From Hyphomicrobiales bacterium (GTDB taxonomy: Bacteria; Pseudomonadota; Alphaproteobacteria; Rhizobiales; Beijerinckiaceae), in the NCBI GenBank assembly GCA_028290285.1, contig JAQGKD010000035.1:54122-118121 (forward strand): a stretch of DNA of 64,000 nt, given 5' to 3'. Position numbers and translations under genes: made by a program. Positions within the stretch are counted from its first letter, which is position 1, and every line of letters begins with the position of its first letter. Below are positions 19,607-28,240 of this stretch, piece by piece. The notes below the pieces were generated by a model that had not been told where the DNA came from, ran no database searches, and saw only the letters and a list, made by a program, of their open reading frames with translations.

Positions 19607-19858
19607 ATGGAAATGAAAGTGAACATGTTCGAGGTGTTCAAGAGCATCAAGGTGCAACTGGATTCCGCGAATATCTACTACGACACGAAGGCGTATCGGG
19701 ACGATGCGTTTTCGTTCCTCGTGCATGTGCCCGGTGAATACTGGGAAATCGACGTGCGCGAGGACGGTTCAGTCGATGTCGAGGTCTTCAAGTCCGAAGG
19801 CATGCGAGACGACCCCTGGGCCGCGATCGAGCAATTGGTTGAAGACCATACCGGCTGA
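19607..19858 (+). CDS. Small conserved-looking acidic protein between ffh and rpsP
   Basis: Not recognised. About 83 aa from the ATG at 19607. An alternative GTG at 19598 overlaps the ffh stop in GTGA and adds three residues. It is acidic and probably cytosolic, with a compact alpha/beta pattern (VHVPGEYWEIDVREDGSVDVEVFKSEGM). Tight spacing to ffh and 31 nt to rpsP put it in the SRP/ribosomal operon. Its role is unknown. Confidence rests on good coding character, operon position and lack of competing frames. Confidence 0.7.
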   Translation: MEMKVNMFEVFKSIKVQLDSANIYYDTKAYRDDAFSFLVHVPGEYWEIDVREDGSVDVEVFKSEGMRDDPWAAIEQLVEDHTG

Positions 19859-19889
19859 AAACTGAAACGAACTCCCGAAAGGAAACATC

Positions 19890-20255
19890 ATGTCCCTCAA
19901 GATCCGTCTGTCGCGCGGTGGCGCCAAGAAGCGCCCCTTCTACCGTATCGTCGTCGCCGACTCGCGCATGCCGCGCGACGGCCGTTTCATCGAGCGCCTC
20001 GGCACGTTCGATCCCCTGAAGGCCAAGGATGACGCAGCACGCCTCGTGCTCGACGTCGAGAAGGCCAAGGACTGGATTACGAAGGGCGCCCAGCCGACCG
20101 ACCGCGTGTCGCGTCTGCTCGACTCCGTCGGCGCGCTGAAGCGCGAAGCCCGCGTCAACCCCGAGAAGGCGAAGCCGAAGAAGAAGGCGCAGGAGCGCCT
20201 GGCGACCGCGGCAGCAGCCGAAGCCGCTGCAGCCGCCGCTTCCGCCGCCGAGTAA
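19890..20255 (+). CDS. rpsP: 30S ribosomal protein S16
   Basis: Small-subunit assembly protein. It begins with the family signature [23 protein letters not shown] and includes [14 protein letters not shown]. At 121 aa it is longer than the roughly 80-residue core. The last 40 residues are a Lys-rich then Ala/Glu-rich tail, as often seen in alphaproteobacterial S16. Start and ribosome binding site (CCCGAAAGGAAAC) are clear. A 370-bp repeat-bearing gap separates it from rimM. Confidence 0.97.
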   Translation: MSLKIRLSRGGAKKRPFYRIVVADSRMPRDGRFIERLGTFDPLKAKDDAARLVLDVEKAKDWITKGAQPTDRVSRLLDSVGALKREARVNPEKAKPKKKAQERLATAAAAEAAAAAASAAE

Positions 20256-20326
20256 TATCGGAGCGCCGCTTTTCCCGGTGGGAGGAGCGGGCGCGACGTG
20301 TCCAAAGCCGGACACTCACGTTGTTG

Positions 20327-20411
20327 CCGTCATTGCGAGCGGAGCGAAGCCATCCAGAGCGGTCTCGCGACTCCTGGGTTGCTTCGTCGCTCACGCTCCT
20401 CGCAATGACGG
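20327..20411. repeat. REP-like palindromic repeat, copy 1
   Basis: Perfect 13-bp terminal inverted repeat CCGTCATTGCGAG ... CTCGCAATGACGG, with further internal complementarity (AGCGAAGC ... GCTTCG). This is the same family as the element at 60111-60193. Such CGTCATTGCGAGC elements recur in intergenic regions of alphaproteobacterial genomes. Confidence 0.85.
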
Positions 20412-20432
20412 GGCTACCCGGAAGGAGCGCAA

Positions 20433-20554
20433 CCCTTCTCCCAGTGGGAGAAGGTGGCTGCAGCGCAGCCGGATGAGGGGTTTCGACCCCGCCGGACAAA
20501 GCTCGTAACCCCTCATCAGTCGGCTCCGCCGACAGCTTCTCCCACCGGGAGAAG
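20433..20554. repeat. RIME-like mosaic intergenic repeat
   Basis: Composite of three palindromic units: CCTTCTCCCAGTGGGAGAAGG, then GATGAGGGGTT ... AACCCCTCATC, then CTTCTCCCACCGGGAGAAG. The outer and central arms suggest one folded element. It resembles mosaic intergenic repeats of rhizobia. It separates rpsP from rimM. Confidence 0.75.
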
Positions 20555-20627
20555 CGGGTCCCGCGCTTTTCAGTATGATCGTGGTAGACGACGGCGACGC
20601 GTTCGCTTTCAATTCCGGAGAATTGCA

Positions 20628-21173
20628 ATGCCGCAGAAACGTATTCTCGTCGGCATTTTCGGCGCACCGCATGGCGTGCGCGGGGAACTCCGGCTCAAAT
20701 CCTATACCGCCGATCCCATGACCATCGCGAGCTATGACGGGCTCACCGACGAGACCGGGACGCGCGCGTTCAAGATCGTGGCCGCGCGGCCCGTGAAGGA
20801 CGATTTGCTCGTCGTGCGGGTCGCCGGCGTCGCCGACCGCACCGCGGCCGAGAAACTCACCAATGTCGCGCTGAGCGTGGAGCGGGATTCTCTCCCGCCT
20901 GCCGAGGAAGACGAATTCTATCATGCCGATCTGCTCGGCCTGCGCGTCGAGACGCAGGACGGCGCCGTGCTCGGGACGATCGCCACTGTGCTGAATTTCG
21001 GCGCGGGCGATATTCTGGACGTGCGCCCGCCGGCGGGTGAAAACATTCTGCTGCCCTTCACCCGTGCGGTGGTCCCGGTGATCGATCTCGCGGGTGGCCG
21101 TGTCGTCGTGACGCCGCCCGCTGAAGTCGTCGTGAACGAAGAGGATGCGGCGCAGGATTCGGGAGAGGCCTGA
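20628..21173 (+). CDS. rimM: Ribosome maturation factor RimM
   Basis: 30S maturation factor that binds S19. It has an N-terminal RimM fold ([22 protein letters not shown]) and a C-terminal PRC-barrel with [23 protein letters not shown]. The track ORF starts at 20454 inside a repeat. The ATG at 20628, preceded by GGAG, gives the normal 181 aa. The stop overlaps the trmD start (TGATG). Confidence 0.95.
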   Translation: MPQKRILVGIFGAPHGVRGELRLKSYTADPMTIASYDGLTDETGTRAFKIVAARPVKDDLLVVRVAGVADRTAAEKLTNVALSVERDSLPPAEEDEFYHADLLGLRVETQDGAVLGTIATVLNFGAGDILDVRPPAGENILLPFTRAVVPVIDLAGGRVVVTPPAEVVVNEEDAAQDSGEA

Positions 21174-21850
21174 TGTGGTCTGCCACCGTCTTCACGCTCT
21201 ATCCCGAGATGTTCCCGGGGCCCGCGGGCATGTCGCTTTCAGGCGATGCGCTCGCGCGCGGCATCTGGTCCCTCGAGACCCAGAACATTCGCGAACAGGG
21301 GCTCGGTCGTCATCGCGCCGTCGATGACACGCCTGCGGGCGGTGGCCCGGGCATGGTCATCCGCGCCGATGTGCTCGCTGCTTCACTCGATGCGCATCTT
21401 GCGGCCGAGGATCTGCGCCCGCGCCTTCTGATGAGCCCGCGCGGTGCGCCGCTCACGCAGGCGCGCGTGCGCTCCCTGTCGACTGGCCCCGGCGTCGTGG
21501 TCATCTGCGGGCGATTCGAGGGCGTGGACGAGCGCGTGATCGCCGGACGCCAGCTCGAAGAGGTTTCCATCGGCGATTACGTGCTGTCGGGCGGCGAGAT
21601 CGCCTCCCTCGTCCTGCTCGACGCCTGCGTGCGGCTGCTGCCGGGCGTGATGGGCAAGACCGATTCGGGCTCCGAGGAAAGCTTCGAGAACGGGCTGCTG
21701 GAATATCCGCAATATACGCGGCCCCGCGAGTGGGAGGGCCGTTCCATCCCGGAGATTCTCCTGTCCGGCGATCACGCAAAAATCGCCAAATGGCGACATG
21801 AGCAATCCGTGCGGCTGACGCGCGAGCGACGGCCCGACCTGCTGCCCTGA
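21173..21850 (+). CDS. trmD: tRNA (guanine-N1-)-methyltransferase
   Basis: Methylates G37 of tRNAs to prevent frameshifting, using S-adenosylmethionine and a trefoil-knot (SPOUT) fold. Motifs are [40 protein letters not shown] and the knot segment [19 protein letters not shown]. The length is 225 aa. Start overlaps the rimM stop by 1 nt, so translational coupling is likely. Confidence 0.96.
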   Translation: MWSATVFTLYPEMFPGPAGMSLSGDALARGIWSLETQNIREQGLGRHRAVDDTPAGGGPGMVIRADVLAASLDAHLAAEDLRPRLLMSPRGAPLTQARVRSLSTGPGVVVICGRFEGVDERVIAGRQLEEVSIGDYVLSGGEIASLVLLDACVRLLPGVMGKTDSGSEESFENGLLEYPQYTRPREWEGRSIPEILLSGDHAKIAKWRHEQSVRLTRERRPDLLP

Positions 21851-21967
21851 GGCGGCTTTCCACAGAGGCGGCATCGACAAGGGGCCGTGCCTCGTGTATA
21901 GGCCCGCTTCCAACTCAAAACAGCGTTCCGAAAACGCACGCTCAAAAGAGCGAAACGGAGAGACCGA

Positions 21968-22402
21968 ATGAACATCATCGAGATCATCGACGCCGAACAG
22001 GCCGCCAGACTTCTGGCCGTTCGTGGCATCCCCGAATTCCAGCCCGGCGACACGGTCATCGTGAACGTCAAGGTGAAGGAAGGCGATCGCGCCCGTGTGC
22101 AGGCCTATGAAGGCGTTTGCATCGCCCGCAACGGCGGCGGCATCAACGAGAGCTTCACCGTTCGCAAGATTTCCTATGGCGAAGGCGTCGAGCGCGTTTT
22201 CCCGATCTTTTCGCCCATGATCGACTCCATCAAGGTCGTCCGTCGCGGCAAGGTGCGTCGCGCCAAGCTCTATTATCTCCGCGATCGCCGTGGAAAGTCG
22301 GCTCGTATCGCCGAGAAGATGGAGACGCCCGCCGAGAAGGCCGCGCGCGTCGAGGCGAAGACTGCTGCCAAGGCCGCAAAGACTGCTGCCGCCAAGGCGT
22401 AA
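21968..22402 (+). CDS. rplS: 50S ribosomal protein L19
   Basis: Large-subunit protein at the 30S-50S interface. It has the conserved core [43 protein letters not shown] and [23 protein letters not shown]. An Ala/Lys-rich tail brings it to 144 aa. It lies 117 nt after trmD and is closed by an intrinsic terminator. Confidence 0.97.
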   Translation: MNIIEIIDAEQAARLLAVRGIPEFQPGDTVIVNVKVKEGDRARVQAYEGVCIARNGGGINESFTVRKISYGEGVERVFPIFSPMIDSIKVVRRGKVRRAKLYYLRDRRGKSARIAEKMETPAEKAARVEAKTAAKAAKTAAAKA

Positions 22403-22426
22403 GTCACTCTACTCTTTGGGACTTCA

Positions 22427-22454
22427 AAAGCGCGGCTCAGGCCGCGCTTTTTTT
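22427..22454 (+). terminator. Intrinsic terminator of rplS
   Basis: AAAGCGCGGC-TCAG-GCCGCGCTTT followed by TTTT lies 24 nt after the rplS stop, at the end of the ribosomal cluster. Confidence 0.93.
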
Positions 22455-22474
22455 ATGTCGGGATCGCCGGTCGC

Positions 22475-23485
22475 TCAGAGCACCGGATTCCATGCGATAG
22501 GCACGAGACGATAGCGGTCGCCGTCCTTCTCGACATGGCCGAGCGAGGGAAACGGGTAGTGGAAGCCCGCCACCAGCACCTTGTCGCTGGCGGCGCGGTC
22601 GTAGACCTTATGCCGGGTCTGCGCGGCCATCGGGCCGTCCATGTCGAAGCCCGCGTGCCAGTCTGGATTGCGCAGGAAGAGCGCCGGGTGGTTTGTGACG
22701 TCGGCCTGGATCAGGAGGCGGCCATTGCCGGATTGCAGGGCGACCGAGGTGTGGCCCGGCGTGTGGCCCGGCGTCGCAAAGGGGGTGAGGCCGGGTGCGA
22801 CCTCCTTGTCCATGTCGTAGCGGGTCACCTTGTCGGCGAGATCCTTGAAGACGCGGCGTGCATTGACGAAGCTCGCCTTGACCCCGCCCTCGGGTGCGCG
22901 GCCCATGTTGGCGTCATCCATCCAGAACGCCCATTCGGCGGCCGGGACCTTGATCTCGGCATTGGGGAAGGCGAGGCTGCCGTCGGCCAGGCGCAGGCCG
23001 TTGATGTGGTCGGGATGGAAATGGGTGATGAGGACGATGTCGATGGCCTTCGGGTCTATCCCGGCTGCCGCCAAGTTGGGCATGAGCTGGCCGACTTCGC
23101 CCTTGGGGTCCGCGCCGTTGCCGGTGTCGATCAGCACAAGCTTAGAGCCGGTGTTCACGAGCATGGGGTTGTAGACCAATGTCATGCGGTCGGCAGGCAT
23201 GTAGGCCTCGCCCAGCGCCGCGTTGATCTGGTCGCGGGACGCGTTGCGCACGAAGCCGTCTGGCAGGGGCATGGAGCGGGCGCCGTCGGTGATCTGGGTC
23301 ACCTCCATGTCGCCGATCTTGTGGCGGTAGAATCCCGGCGCCTGCTTGCCCGCGGGGAGAGCGGCGGCTGAGGCGGAGCCCAGGCCCAACCCGAAGGCAG
23401 ACGATCCAGCGGCAAGCGCGAGGCCCGAGCCGAGCCCTGTTAAAGCGCCGCGCCGTGTCGGCGCATTCCAGAGCGTCTCGGTCAT
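22475..23485 (-). CDS. Exported metallo-beta-lactamase-fold hydrolase
   Basis: Zn-dependent hydrolase of the MBL superfamily, 336 aa from the ATG at 23485, which has a good GAGAGGG ribosome binding site. The track start at 23551 is less likely. The N-terminus carries a twin-Arg-like TRRGALTG followed by a hydrophobic core, suggesting Tat export. The metal motif is THFHPDHING (HFHPDH at 155-160), with later TPGHTPGHTS and AGFHYPFP. It resembles the exported lactonase/quorum-quenching-like MBL group, but the substrate is unknown. It converges on the rplS terminator. Confidence 0.85.
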   Translation of the reverse strand: MTETLWNAPTRRGALTGLGSGLALAAGSSAFGLGLGSASAAALPAGKQAPGFYRHKIGDMEVTQITDGARSMPLPDGFVRNASRDQINAALGEAYMPADRMTLVYNPMLVNTGSKLVLIDTGNGADPKGEVGQLMPNLAAAGIDPKAIDIVLITHFHPDHINGLRLADGSLAFPNAEIKVPAAEWAFWMDDANMGRAPEGGVKASFVNARRVFKDLADKVTRYDMDKEVAPGLTPFATPGHTPGHTSVALQSGNGRLLIQADVTNHPALFLRNPDWHAGFDMDGPMAAQTRHKVYDRAASDKVLVAGFHYPFPSLGHVEKDGDRYRLVPIAWNPVL

Positions 23486-23626
23486 GTGGTTCCCTCTCAC
23501 GGTCTCGGCTTCTGGGCTCATTGGGAGCGGCACCGAGGATCGGACGCGCAACCGCCCGCCGCAAGTGGGTAGATTCGCGCTATTTATGCATTTCGTGCAT
23601 TCTCGCGCAGTCGTGATGGGCCAGCT

Positions 23627-24058
23627 TCAGCTGTTGGCGGGAGCGTTCAGCATCCAGCGGTGCCCGAAGGGATCGCGGATGACTGCGAAGCGGGTGCCCC
23701 AGAAGGAATTGGTCGGCTGGGTCTCGCCCTTGGCGCCGAGACTCGTCGCCTTGGCGAAGATGTCGTCGACCTCCTTCTTGGTGTCGAATTCCAGGCTCAC
23801 GGACATGGTGCAAGGCTCGCCGGGGATGGGCGTGCGGATCTGCCCGTATTCGGGGAAGGCGTCCGACAGCATGACCGCCGCGCCATTGATGCTCAACTCG
23901 CAATGCATGATTCGCATGCCGTCGAGGGCGGGCATGAGCGCGCGCTGCTGGGCACCGAAAACGGTCGTGTAGAAGGCAATGGCGGCAAGGGCCGGTGATA
24001 CCGTCAGATAAGGCGCAACTCGCGGGCGATCCTTCACTTTGTCAGACTCCAAACTCAT
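23627..24058 (-). CDS. VOC-superfamily (PhnB-like glyoxalase) protein
   Basis: 143-aa vicinal-oxygen-chelate fold protein of the PhnB/YdcB-like glyoxalase/bleomycin-resistance branch. Motifs are VAPYLTVSPALAAIAFYTTVFGA near the N-terminus, NGAAVMLSDAFPEYG, and WGTRFAVIRDPFGHRWML at the C-terminus. The reaction is unknown. It stands alone upstream of the exported MBL gene, 141 nt away on the same strand. Confidence 0.85.
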   Translation of the reverse strand: MSLESDKVKDRPRVAPYLTVSPALAAIAFYTTVFGAQQRALMPALDGMRIMHCELSINGAAVMLSDAFPEYGQIRTPIPGEPCTMSVSLEFDTKKEVDDIFAKATSLGAKGETQPTNSFWGTRFAVIRDPFGHRWMLNAPANS

Positions 24059-24229
24059 GAGGTGCTCCGAAGGTATCAGACGGGCCGGTGGTGACTATCT
24101 CAATTTAGGTTTATGCCGGGCGGAATATTGTGACGCGTCAAGGATCTTCCCTCGCGGCCCCCTTTTCGGATATGAAGACCCACCACATATGGCAAGCCCT
24201 CAATAAGTGGGCACTCCGGGACGCACCAA

Positions 24230-25633
24230 ATGGCCAAGCCTCGCACTCTGTACGACAAGATCTGGGACGACCACGTCGTCGACGTCCAGCCGGACGGCAC
24301 CTGCCTTCTCTACATCGACCGCCACCTCGTGCATGAAGTGACGAGCCCGCAGGCCTTCGAGGGGTTGCGTCTGGCAGGCCGCAAGGTCCACGCGCCGGGC
24401 AAGACGCTCGCCGTCCTCGATCATAACGTGCCGACCACGAACCGCACGCAGATCGACGATCCCGAGAGCAAGGCGCAGATCGAGCAGCTCGCCACCAATG
24501 CGCATGATTTTGGCATCGAATATTACGACGCCTTCGACAAGCGCCAGGGCATCGTCCACATCATCGGGCCGGAGCAGGGCTTCACGCTGCCCGGCACGAC
24601 GATCGTGTGCGGCGACAGCCACACCTCGACGCATGGCGCCTTCGGCGCGCTGGCTCATGGCATCGGCACGTCCGAGGTCGAGCACGTGCTCGCCACCCAG
24701 ACGCTGATCCAGTCCAAGGCCAAGAACATGCGCGTGACGGTGGACGGCAAGCTGCCGCCCGGCGTCACCGCCAAGGACATCATCCTGTCGATCATCGGCC
24801 AGATCGGCACGGCGGGCGGAACCGGCAGTGTCATCGAGTTCGCGGGCGAAGCGATCCGTGAACTGTCGATGGAAGGACGAATGACCGTCTGCAACATGAC
24901 GATCGAAGCGGGCGCCCGCGCCGGCCTCATCGCACCGGACGAGAAGACCTACGCCTACCTCAAGGACCGCCCCAAGTCGCCCAAGGGCGCAGCCTGGGAC
25001 GAGGCCGTTCGCTACTGGGAGACGCTGCATACCGACTCAGATGCGGTGTTCGACGCGGAGATCCGGCTGGACGCGGCCAGTCTGCCGCCCATCGTCACCT
25101 GGGGCACCAGCCCCGAGGATGTTGCGTCGATCACCGGCACCGTACCGCGCCTCGAGGATGCCACGACCGACCAGGGTCGCGCGAAGATCCAGCGCGCGCT
25201 CGACTACATGGGCCTGAAGGGCGGCGAGAAGATCACCGATATCTCGATCGATCGCGTCTTCATCGGCTCCTGCACCAATGGCCGCATCGAGGATCTGCGC
25301 GCGGCGGCGAAGGTCGTCGAGGGCAAGCATATCAGCGCCCATGTCAGCGCCATGGTCGTGCCGGGCTCGGGCCTCGTCAAAGAGCAGGCGGAGGCCGAGG
25401 GGCTGGACAAGATCTTCCTGGCCGCCGGCTTCGAATGGCGCGAGCCGGGTTGCTCCATGTGCCTGGCCATGAATCCCGACAAGCTGGCTCCGGGTGAGCG
25501 CTGCGCTTCGACATCGAACCGCAACTTCGAAGGTCGTCAAGGCTTTAAGGGCCGTTCGCACCTGGTCTCGCCGGCCATGGCGGCAGCCGCGGCGATCGCC
25601 GGTAACTTTGTCGACATTCGCGACTGGACCTGA
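24230..25633 (+). CDS. leuC: 3-isopropylmalate dehydratase large subunit
   Basis: Isomerises 2- to 3-isopropylmalate with LeuD in leucine biosynthesis, using a [4Fe-4S] cluster. Cluster cysteines are about 348 ([11 protein letters not shown]), 408 and 411 (GCSMCLAMN). The length is 467 aa. It starts [17 protein letters not shown], as usual. Four unrelated genes separate it from leuD. A strong terminator follows. Confidence 0.98.
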   Translation: MAKPRTLYDKIWDDHVVDVQPDGTCLLYIDRHLVHEVTSPQAFEGLRLAGRKVHAPGKTLAVLDHNVPTTNRTQIDDPESKAQIEQLATNAHDFGIEYYDAFDKRQGIVHIIGPEQGFTLPGTTIVCGDSHTSTHGAFGALAHGIGTSEVEHVLATQTLIQSKAKNMRVTVDGKLPPGVTAKDIILSIIGQIGTAGGTGSVIEFAGEAIRELSMEGRMTVCNMTIEAGARAGLIAPDEKTYAYLKDRPKSPKGAAWDEAVRYWETLHTDSDAVFDAEIRLDAASLPPIVTWGTSPEDVASITGTVPRLEDATTDQGRAKIQRALDYMGLKGGEKITDISIDRVFIGSCTNGRIEDLRAAAKVVEGKHISAHVSAMVVPGSGLVKEQAEAEGLDKIFLAAGFEWREPGCSMCLAMNPDKLAPGERCASTSNRNFEGRQGFKGRSHLVSPAMAAAAAIAGNFVDIRDWT

Positions 25634-25655
25634 GCTTAAGATTTTGTTCATGATC

Positions 25656-25685
25656 AAAGCCGGCCTCAGGGCCGGCTTTTTTTTT
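25656..25685 (+). terminator. Intrinsic terminator of leuC
   Basis: AAAGCCGGCC-TCAG-GGCCGGCTTT followed by a run of Ts (about nine in all) lies 23 nt after the leuC stop. Confidence 0.95.
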
Positions 25686-25762
25686 GCCCGATTTTGTTAA
25701 GGGCGATTTTTCATGCGTTGTGAGCCGCGGGATTCCCGGCTCCCTGTTGATTGGAGCGTAAA

Positions 25763-26131
25763 ATGTTTGGACGAGTTGGGCCATTCATGGCCGCCTGCGG
25801 GCTTGCCATCGGCATATTATCCGCAACCCCGGTTGAAGCCCGCTTCGTGCCGAATGGCCACGCCGTGTCCCGTGCGGAGGGCGCCCAGAAAGCGCGTCAC
25901 GTCCGGCGTCATGCGCACCGTCCGCGCGTTCGGGCCGTGCGGGCCCGCCGTCACCACTGGCGTCACGGCCGCCACCATATGCGCCGGCATCATCGCCATG
26001 CGACATGGGGGCGTCCGCTCTTCGTCGCCTCGCCGGGGTTCCAGCCGGGCTGCACGGAAAGCCAGAGGCATTCCTACGTCGGGCATGGCTGGGTCCGGGT
26101 CGAGACGGTACGAGTCTGCTATTTCCGCTAG
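25763..26131 (+). CDS. Small secreted His/Arg-rich protein
   Basis: Not assigned to a family. 122 aa from the ATG at 25763, with GGAG in TTGGAGCG as ribosome binding site. The track uses a TTG at 25751. It has a signal peptide (about residues 1-24, ending TPVEA-R), then an extremely basic segment of Arg and His (RHHWRHGRHHMRRHHRHATW). A C-terminal part carries two Cys (PGCTES, VCYFR), which may pair. Similar small basic exported proteins are common in Hyphomicrobiales. Metal binding by the His cluster is conceivable but unproven. Confidence 0.7.
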   Translation: MFGRVGPFMAACGLAIGILSATPVEARFVPNGHAVSRAEGAQKARHVRRHAHRPRVRAVRARRHHWRHGRHHMRRHHRHATWGRPLFVASPGFQPGCTESQRHSYVGHGWVRVETVRVCYFR

Positions 26132-26179
26132 ACCTTCCCCGGTTTTCTGGATGCACGGGGCCTGCTAGGATCTGTCACG

Positions 26180-26422
26180 ATGGTTCATGAAAACGAACAG
26201 GACAGGCAGGCCCGCGAGGCGCGCGCGACGCTCGACAGGTTGTCGCGCGGTTCGGGCAGCGTGTTTGACTCCGCCATGCAACGCGGGTCGGACCATTTTG
26301 CCGCGAGCGATGCGCCTCGAGACGATTGGGTCGAGGTCTGGGGCCGTCGCGTCGGCCGCGCGCTCGGGCTGGTCTTTCTGGTGGTGCTCGTCATCAATCT
26401 GGCAACAGGCTGGTTCTTTTGA
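26180..26422 (+). CDS. Small single-span membrane protein
   Basis: 80-aa protein with a charged N-terminal half (QDRQAREARATLDRLSRGSGSVF) and one C-terminal hydrophobic segment (ALGLVFLVVLVINLATGWFF), so it should be tail-anchored. The family is not recognised. Its stop codon overlaps the start of the next gene by 4 nt (TTGA), so the two are probably translationally coupled. Confidence 0.75.
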   Translation: MVHENEQDRQAREARATLDRLSRGSGSVFDSAMQRGSDHFAASDAPRDDWVEVWGRRVGRALGLVFLVVLVINLATGWFF

Positions 26423-26847
26423 CAGACAAACCTGACGTTCTCACGGCATGGTCGACGCGCGCCGCCCCCTCGCTTGGAGACTTCCAGGTTCTGGCGGACG
26501 CGGCCTTCGCGGCGCTGCCTGATGAGTTTCGCGCGCTTTGCGAAGGCGTGGTCATCCTCATCGACGATTTTCCCGACGAGGACACCTGCCGGGAAATGGA
26601 GTGCGAGAGCGAGTTCGACCTGCTCGGACTGTTTCGCGGCCGTGGGCTCGCCCAGAGCGACGCCACCGCAGCCTCGGGGCAATTGCCGAACATGGTCTGG
26701 CTCTATCGCCGGCCGATCCTCGATTATTGGGCCGAGCACGACGAGACGCTGGGCGCGATCGTGACTCATGTCCTCGTGCACGAGATAGGCCATCATTTCG
26801 GCTTCTCGGACGAGGACATGGAAGGCATCGAAGAGGCGGCGCGATAG
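26419..26847 (+). CDS. Zincin-like metallopeptidase-family protein (COG3824 type)
   Basis: Predicted Zn-binding protein of 142 aa with the extended zincin motif HEIGHHFGFSD near the C-terminus, preceded by VTHVLV. The helix-turn and DLLGLFRG region fit the small bacterial metallopeptidase family with an MMP-like fold. I place the start at the TTG at 26419 (LTDKPDV). It overlaps the upstream stop. The track's upstream extension reads Arg/Gly-rich frame-shadow sequence. Protease activity has not been shown for most members. Confidence 0.85.
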   Translation: MTDKPDVLTAWSTRAAPSLGDFQVLADAAFAALPDEFRALCEGVVILIDDFPDEDTCREMECESEFDLLGLFRGRGLAQSDATAASGQLPNMVWLYRRPILDYWAEHDETLGAIVTHVLVHEIGHHFGFSDEDMEGIEEAAR

Positions 26848-26878
26848 GCCGCCTCCATTGCGGCTAAGACTTGGCGGC

Positions 26879-27379
26879 TCAGAACTTCACGACCTTGTTC
26901 TCGCCCATCTTCGGCATGTCACCCGTCAGGCGCGCTTTCGCATAGCCGTAGGCGATGATCATGGCCGAGGAGGGAGCGTCCCAGTATTCGGCCTCTTCAA
27001 CCTCGACGGCGAGCAGCGCGATTTCAGGATCGTCAGGCCCCTTGGGGAACCAGACGCGATCGGTCTCCGTCCACAATTCCTTGATCTTGGCCCTGTCGCG
27101 CACGACGCTCGCCGTGCCGGTGATCGAGACGTAATGCTGGGCCGGGGCATGCGCATAGGCCAGCAGGATCTTCGGGTTCTTCTCGATCTCGTCGATCTTG
27201 AGCGAATGCTCGCGGGTCATGAACCACAAAGTGCCGCCGAAATCCTTCTGCACCGAGGCCATCGGGCGGGAATGCATGGAGCCGTCCGATTCGGTCGTCA
27301 CCAGCATGGCAATCTTCATGTCCCGGACCAGATCCCACACCTTGGCCTGATCCTCTTTGCTGCTGGACTGCTCTGCCAT
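26879..27379 (-). CDS. Pyridoxamine 5'-phosphate oxidase-fold general stress protein
   Basis: 166-aa flavin-binding split-barrel protein resembling general stress protein 26 (COG3871). Motifs are KIAMLVTTESDGSMHSRPMA, TLWFMTREHSLKIDEI and VSITGTASVVRDRAKIKELW. The true start is the ATG at 27379 (MAEQSSSKED), with AAGGAGCCGACC upstream. The track's 27553 start extends into a palindrome-bearing intergenic segment. It is convergent with the metallopeptidase gene and divergent from leuD. Confidence 0.88.
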   Translation of the reverse strand: MAEQSSSKEDQAKVWDLVRDMKIAMLVTTESDGSMHSRPMASVQKDFGGTLWFMTREHSLKIDEIEKNPKILLAYAHAPAQHYVSITGTASVVRDRAKIKELWTETDRVWFPKGPDDPEIALLAVEVEEAEYWDAPSSAMIIAYGYAKARLTGDMPKMGENKVVKF

Positions 27380-27500
27380 GGTCGGCTCCTTCTGGGAAAA
27401 CTGCGGTGAGGCGTCGAGACCAAGCAACGGAGGGTGGCAGCGTTGGTTCCGAAGCGAGTGCCTTCCCCTTGACCGGAAGGCGCAAAGCCGCAATGAAAGA

Positions 27501-27552
27501 GTCATTCCCGCCGGCTTCCGGCGGCTCTCCGGCGGAGACGAGCCGGGACCCA
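27501..27552. repeat. GC-rich palindromic intergenic segment before leuD
   Basis: Contains CCGCCGG-CTT-CCGGCGG (27508-27524), followed by CTCCGGCGGAG-like complementary sequence and bounded by GTCATTCCCG. It looks like a small REP-type palindrome, possibly with part of the leuD leader. No coding potential. Confidence 0.5.
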
Positions 27553-27571
27553 AGTGACGGACCGAAACGAG

Positions 27572-28174
27572 ATGGATAAATTCAACACCCTGACTGGTGT
27601 CGCCGCGCCCCTGCCGATCACGAATATCGACACGGACATGATCATCCCCAAGCAGTATCTGAAGACGATTGCGCGCACCGGGCTAGGCGCAGGCCTGTTT
27701 TCGGAAATGCGCTTCAACGAAGACGGATCGGAAAATCCCGATTTCGTGCTCAACAAGCCGGCCTATCGCAAGGCGCAGATCCTGGTGGTCGAGGATAATT
27801 TCGGCTGCGGCTCGTCGCGTGAACATGCGCCCTGGGCGCTGCTCGACTACGGCATCCGCTGCGTGATCTCCACGAGCTTCGCCGATATTTTTTACAATAA
27901 CTGCTTCCAGAACGGCGTCCTGCCGGCCAAGGTCTCGCCCGAAGACCTCAAGAAGCTGATGGACGACGCCTCGCGCGGTTCCAACGCCACGCTGACGGTC
28001 GACCTGGAGACGCAGACGATCAAGGGGCCGGACGGCGGCACCGTGACGTTCGAGATCGAGGAGTTCCGGAAGCATTGCATGCTCAACGGTCTCGACGCGA
28101 TCGGCCTCACCATGGTCAAGAAGCCGAAGATCGATGCCTTCGAAGAGAAGCTTGGCCAGCGCGCCTGGTCCTGA
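27572..28174 (+). CDS. leuD: 3-isopropylmalate dehydratase small subunit
   Basis: Swivel-domain subunit that completes the LeuCD isomerase. Motifs are [35 protein letters not shown] and [17 protein letters not shown]. The ATG at 27572 ([15 protein letters not shown]) matches the usual N-terminus and gives 200 aa. A GTG at 27554 would add six residues. It is followed closely by the lytic transglycosylase gene. Confidence 0.96.
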   Translation: MDKFNTLTGVAAPLPITNIDTDMIIPKQYLKTIARTGLGAGLFSEMRFNEDGSENPDFVLNKPAYRKAQILVVEDNFGCGSSREHAPWALLDYGIRCVISTSFADIFYNNCFQNGVLPAKVSPEDLKKLMDDASRGSNATLTVDLETQTIKGPDGGTVTFEIEEFRKHCMLNGLDAIGLTMVKKPKIDAFEEKLGQRAWS

Positions 28175-28240
28175 GGTCTCATCGGCCCGTGGGGGCCTAT
28201 GGCATTCACCTCCGCGGGCTCCTGGGCTAGGGTCATCTCC

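Noticed and set aside
23486-23626. tRNA gene in the gap between the exported MBL and VOC genes
   Set aside because: No cloverleaf, TTCRA loop or anticodon arm could be assembled. No tRNA was found anywhere in the window.
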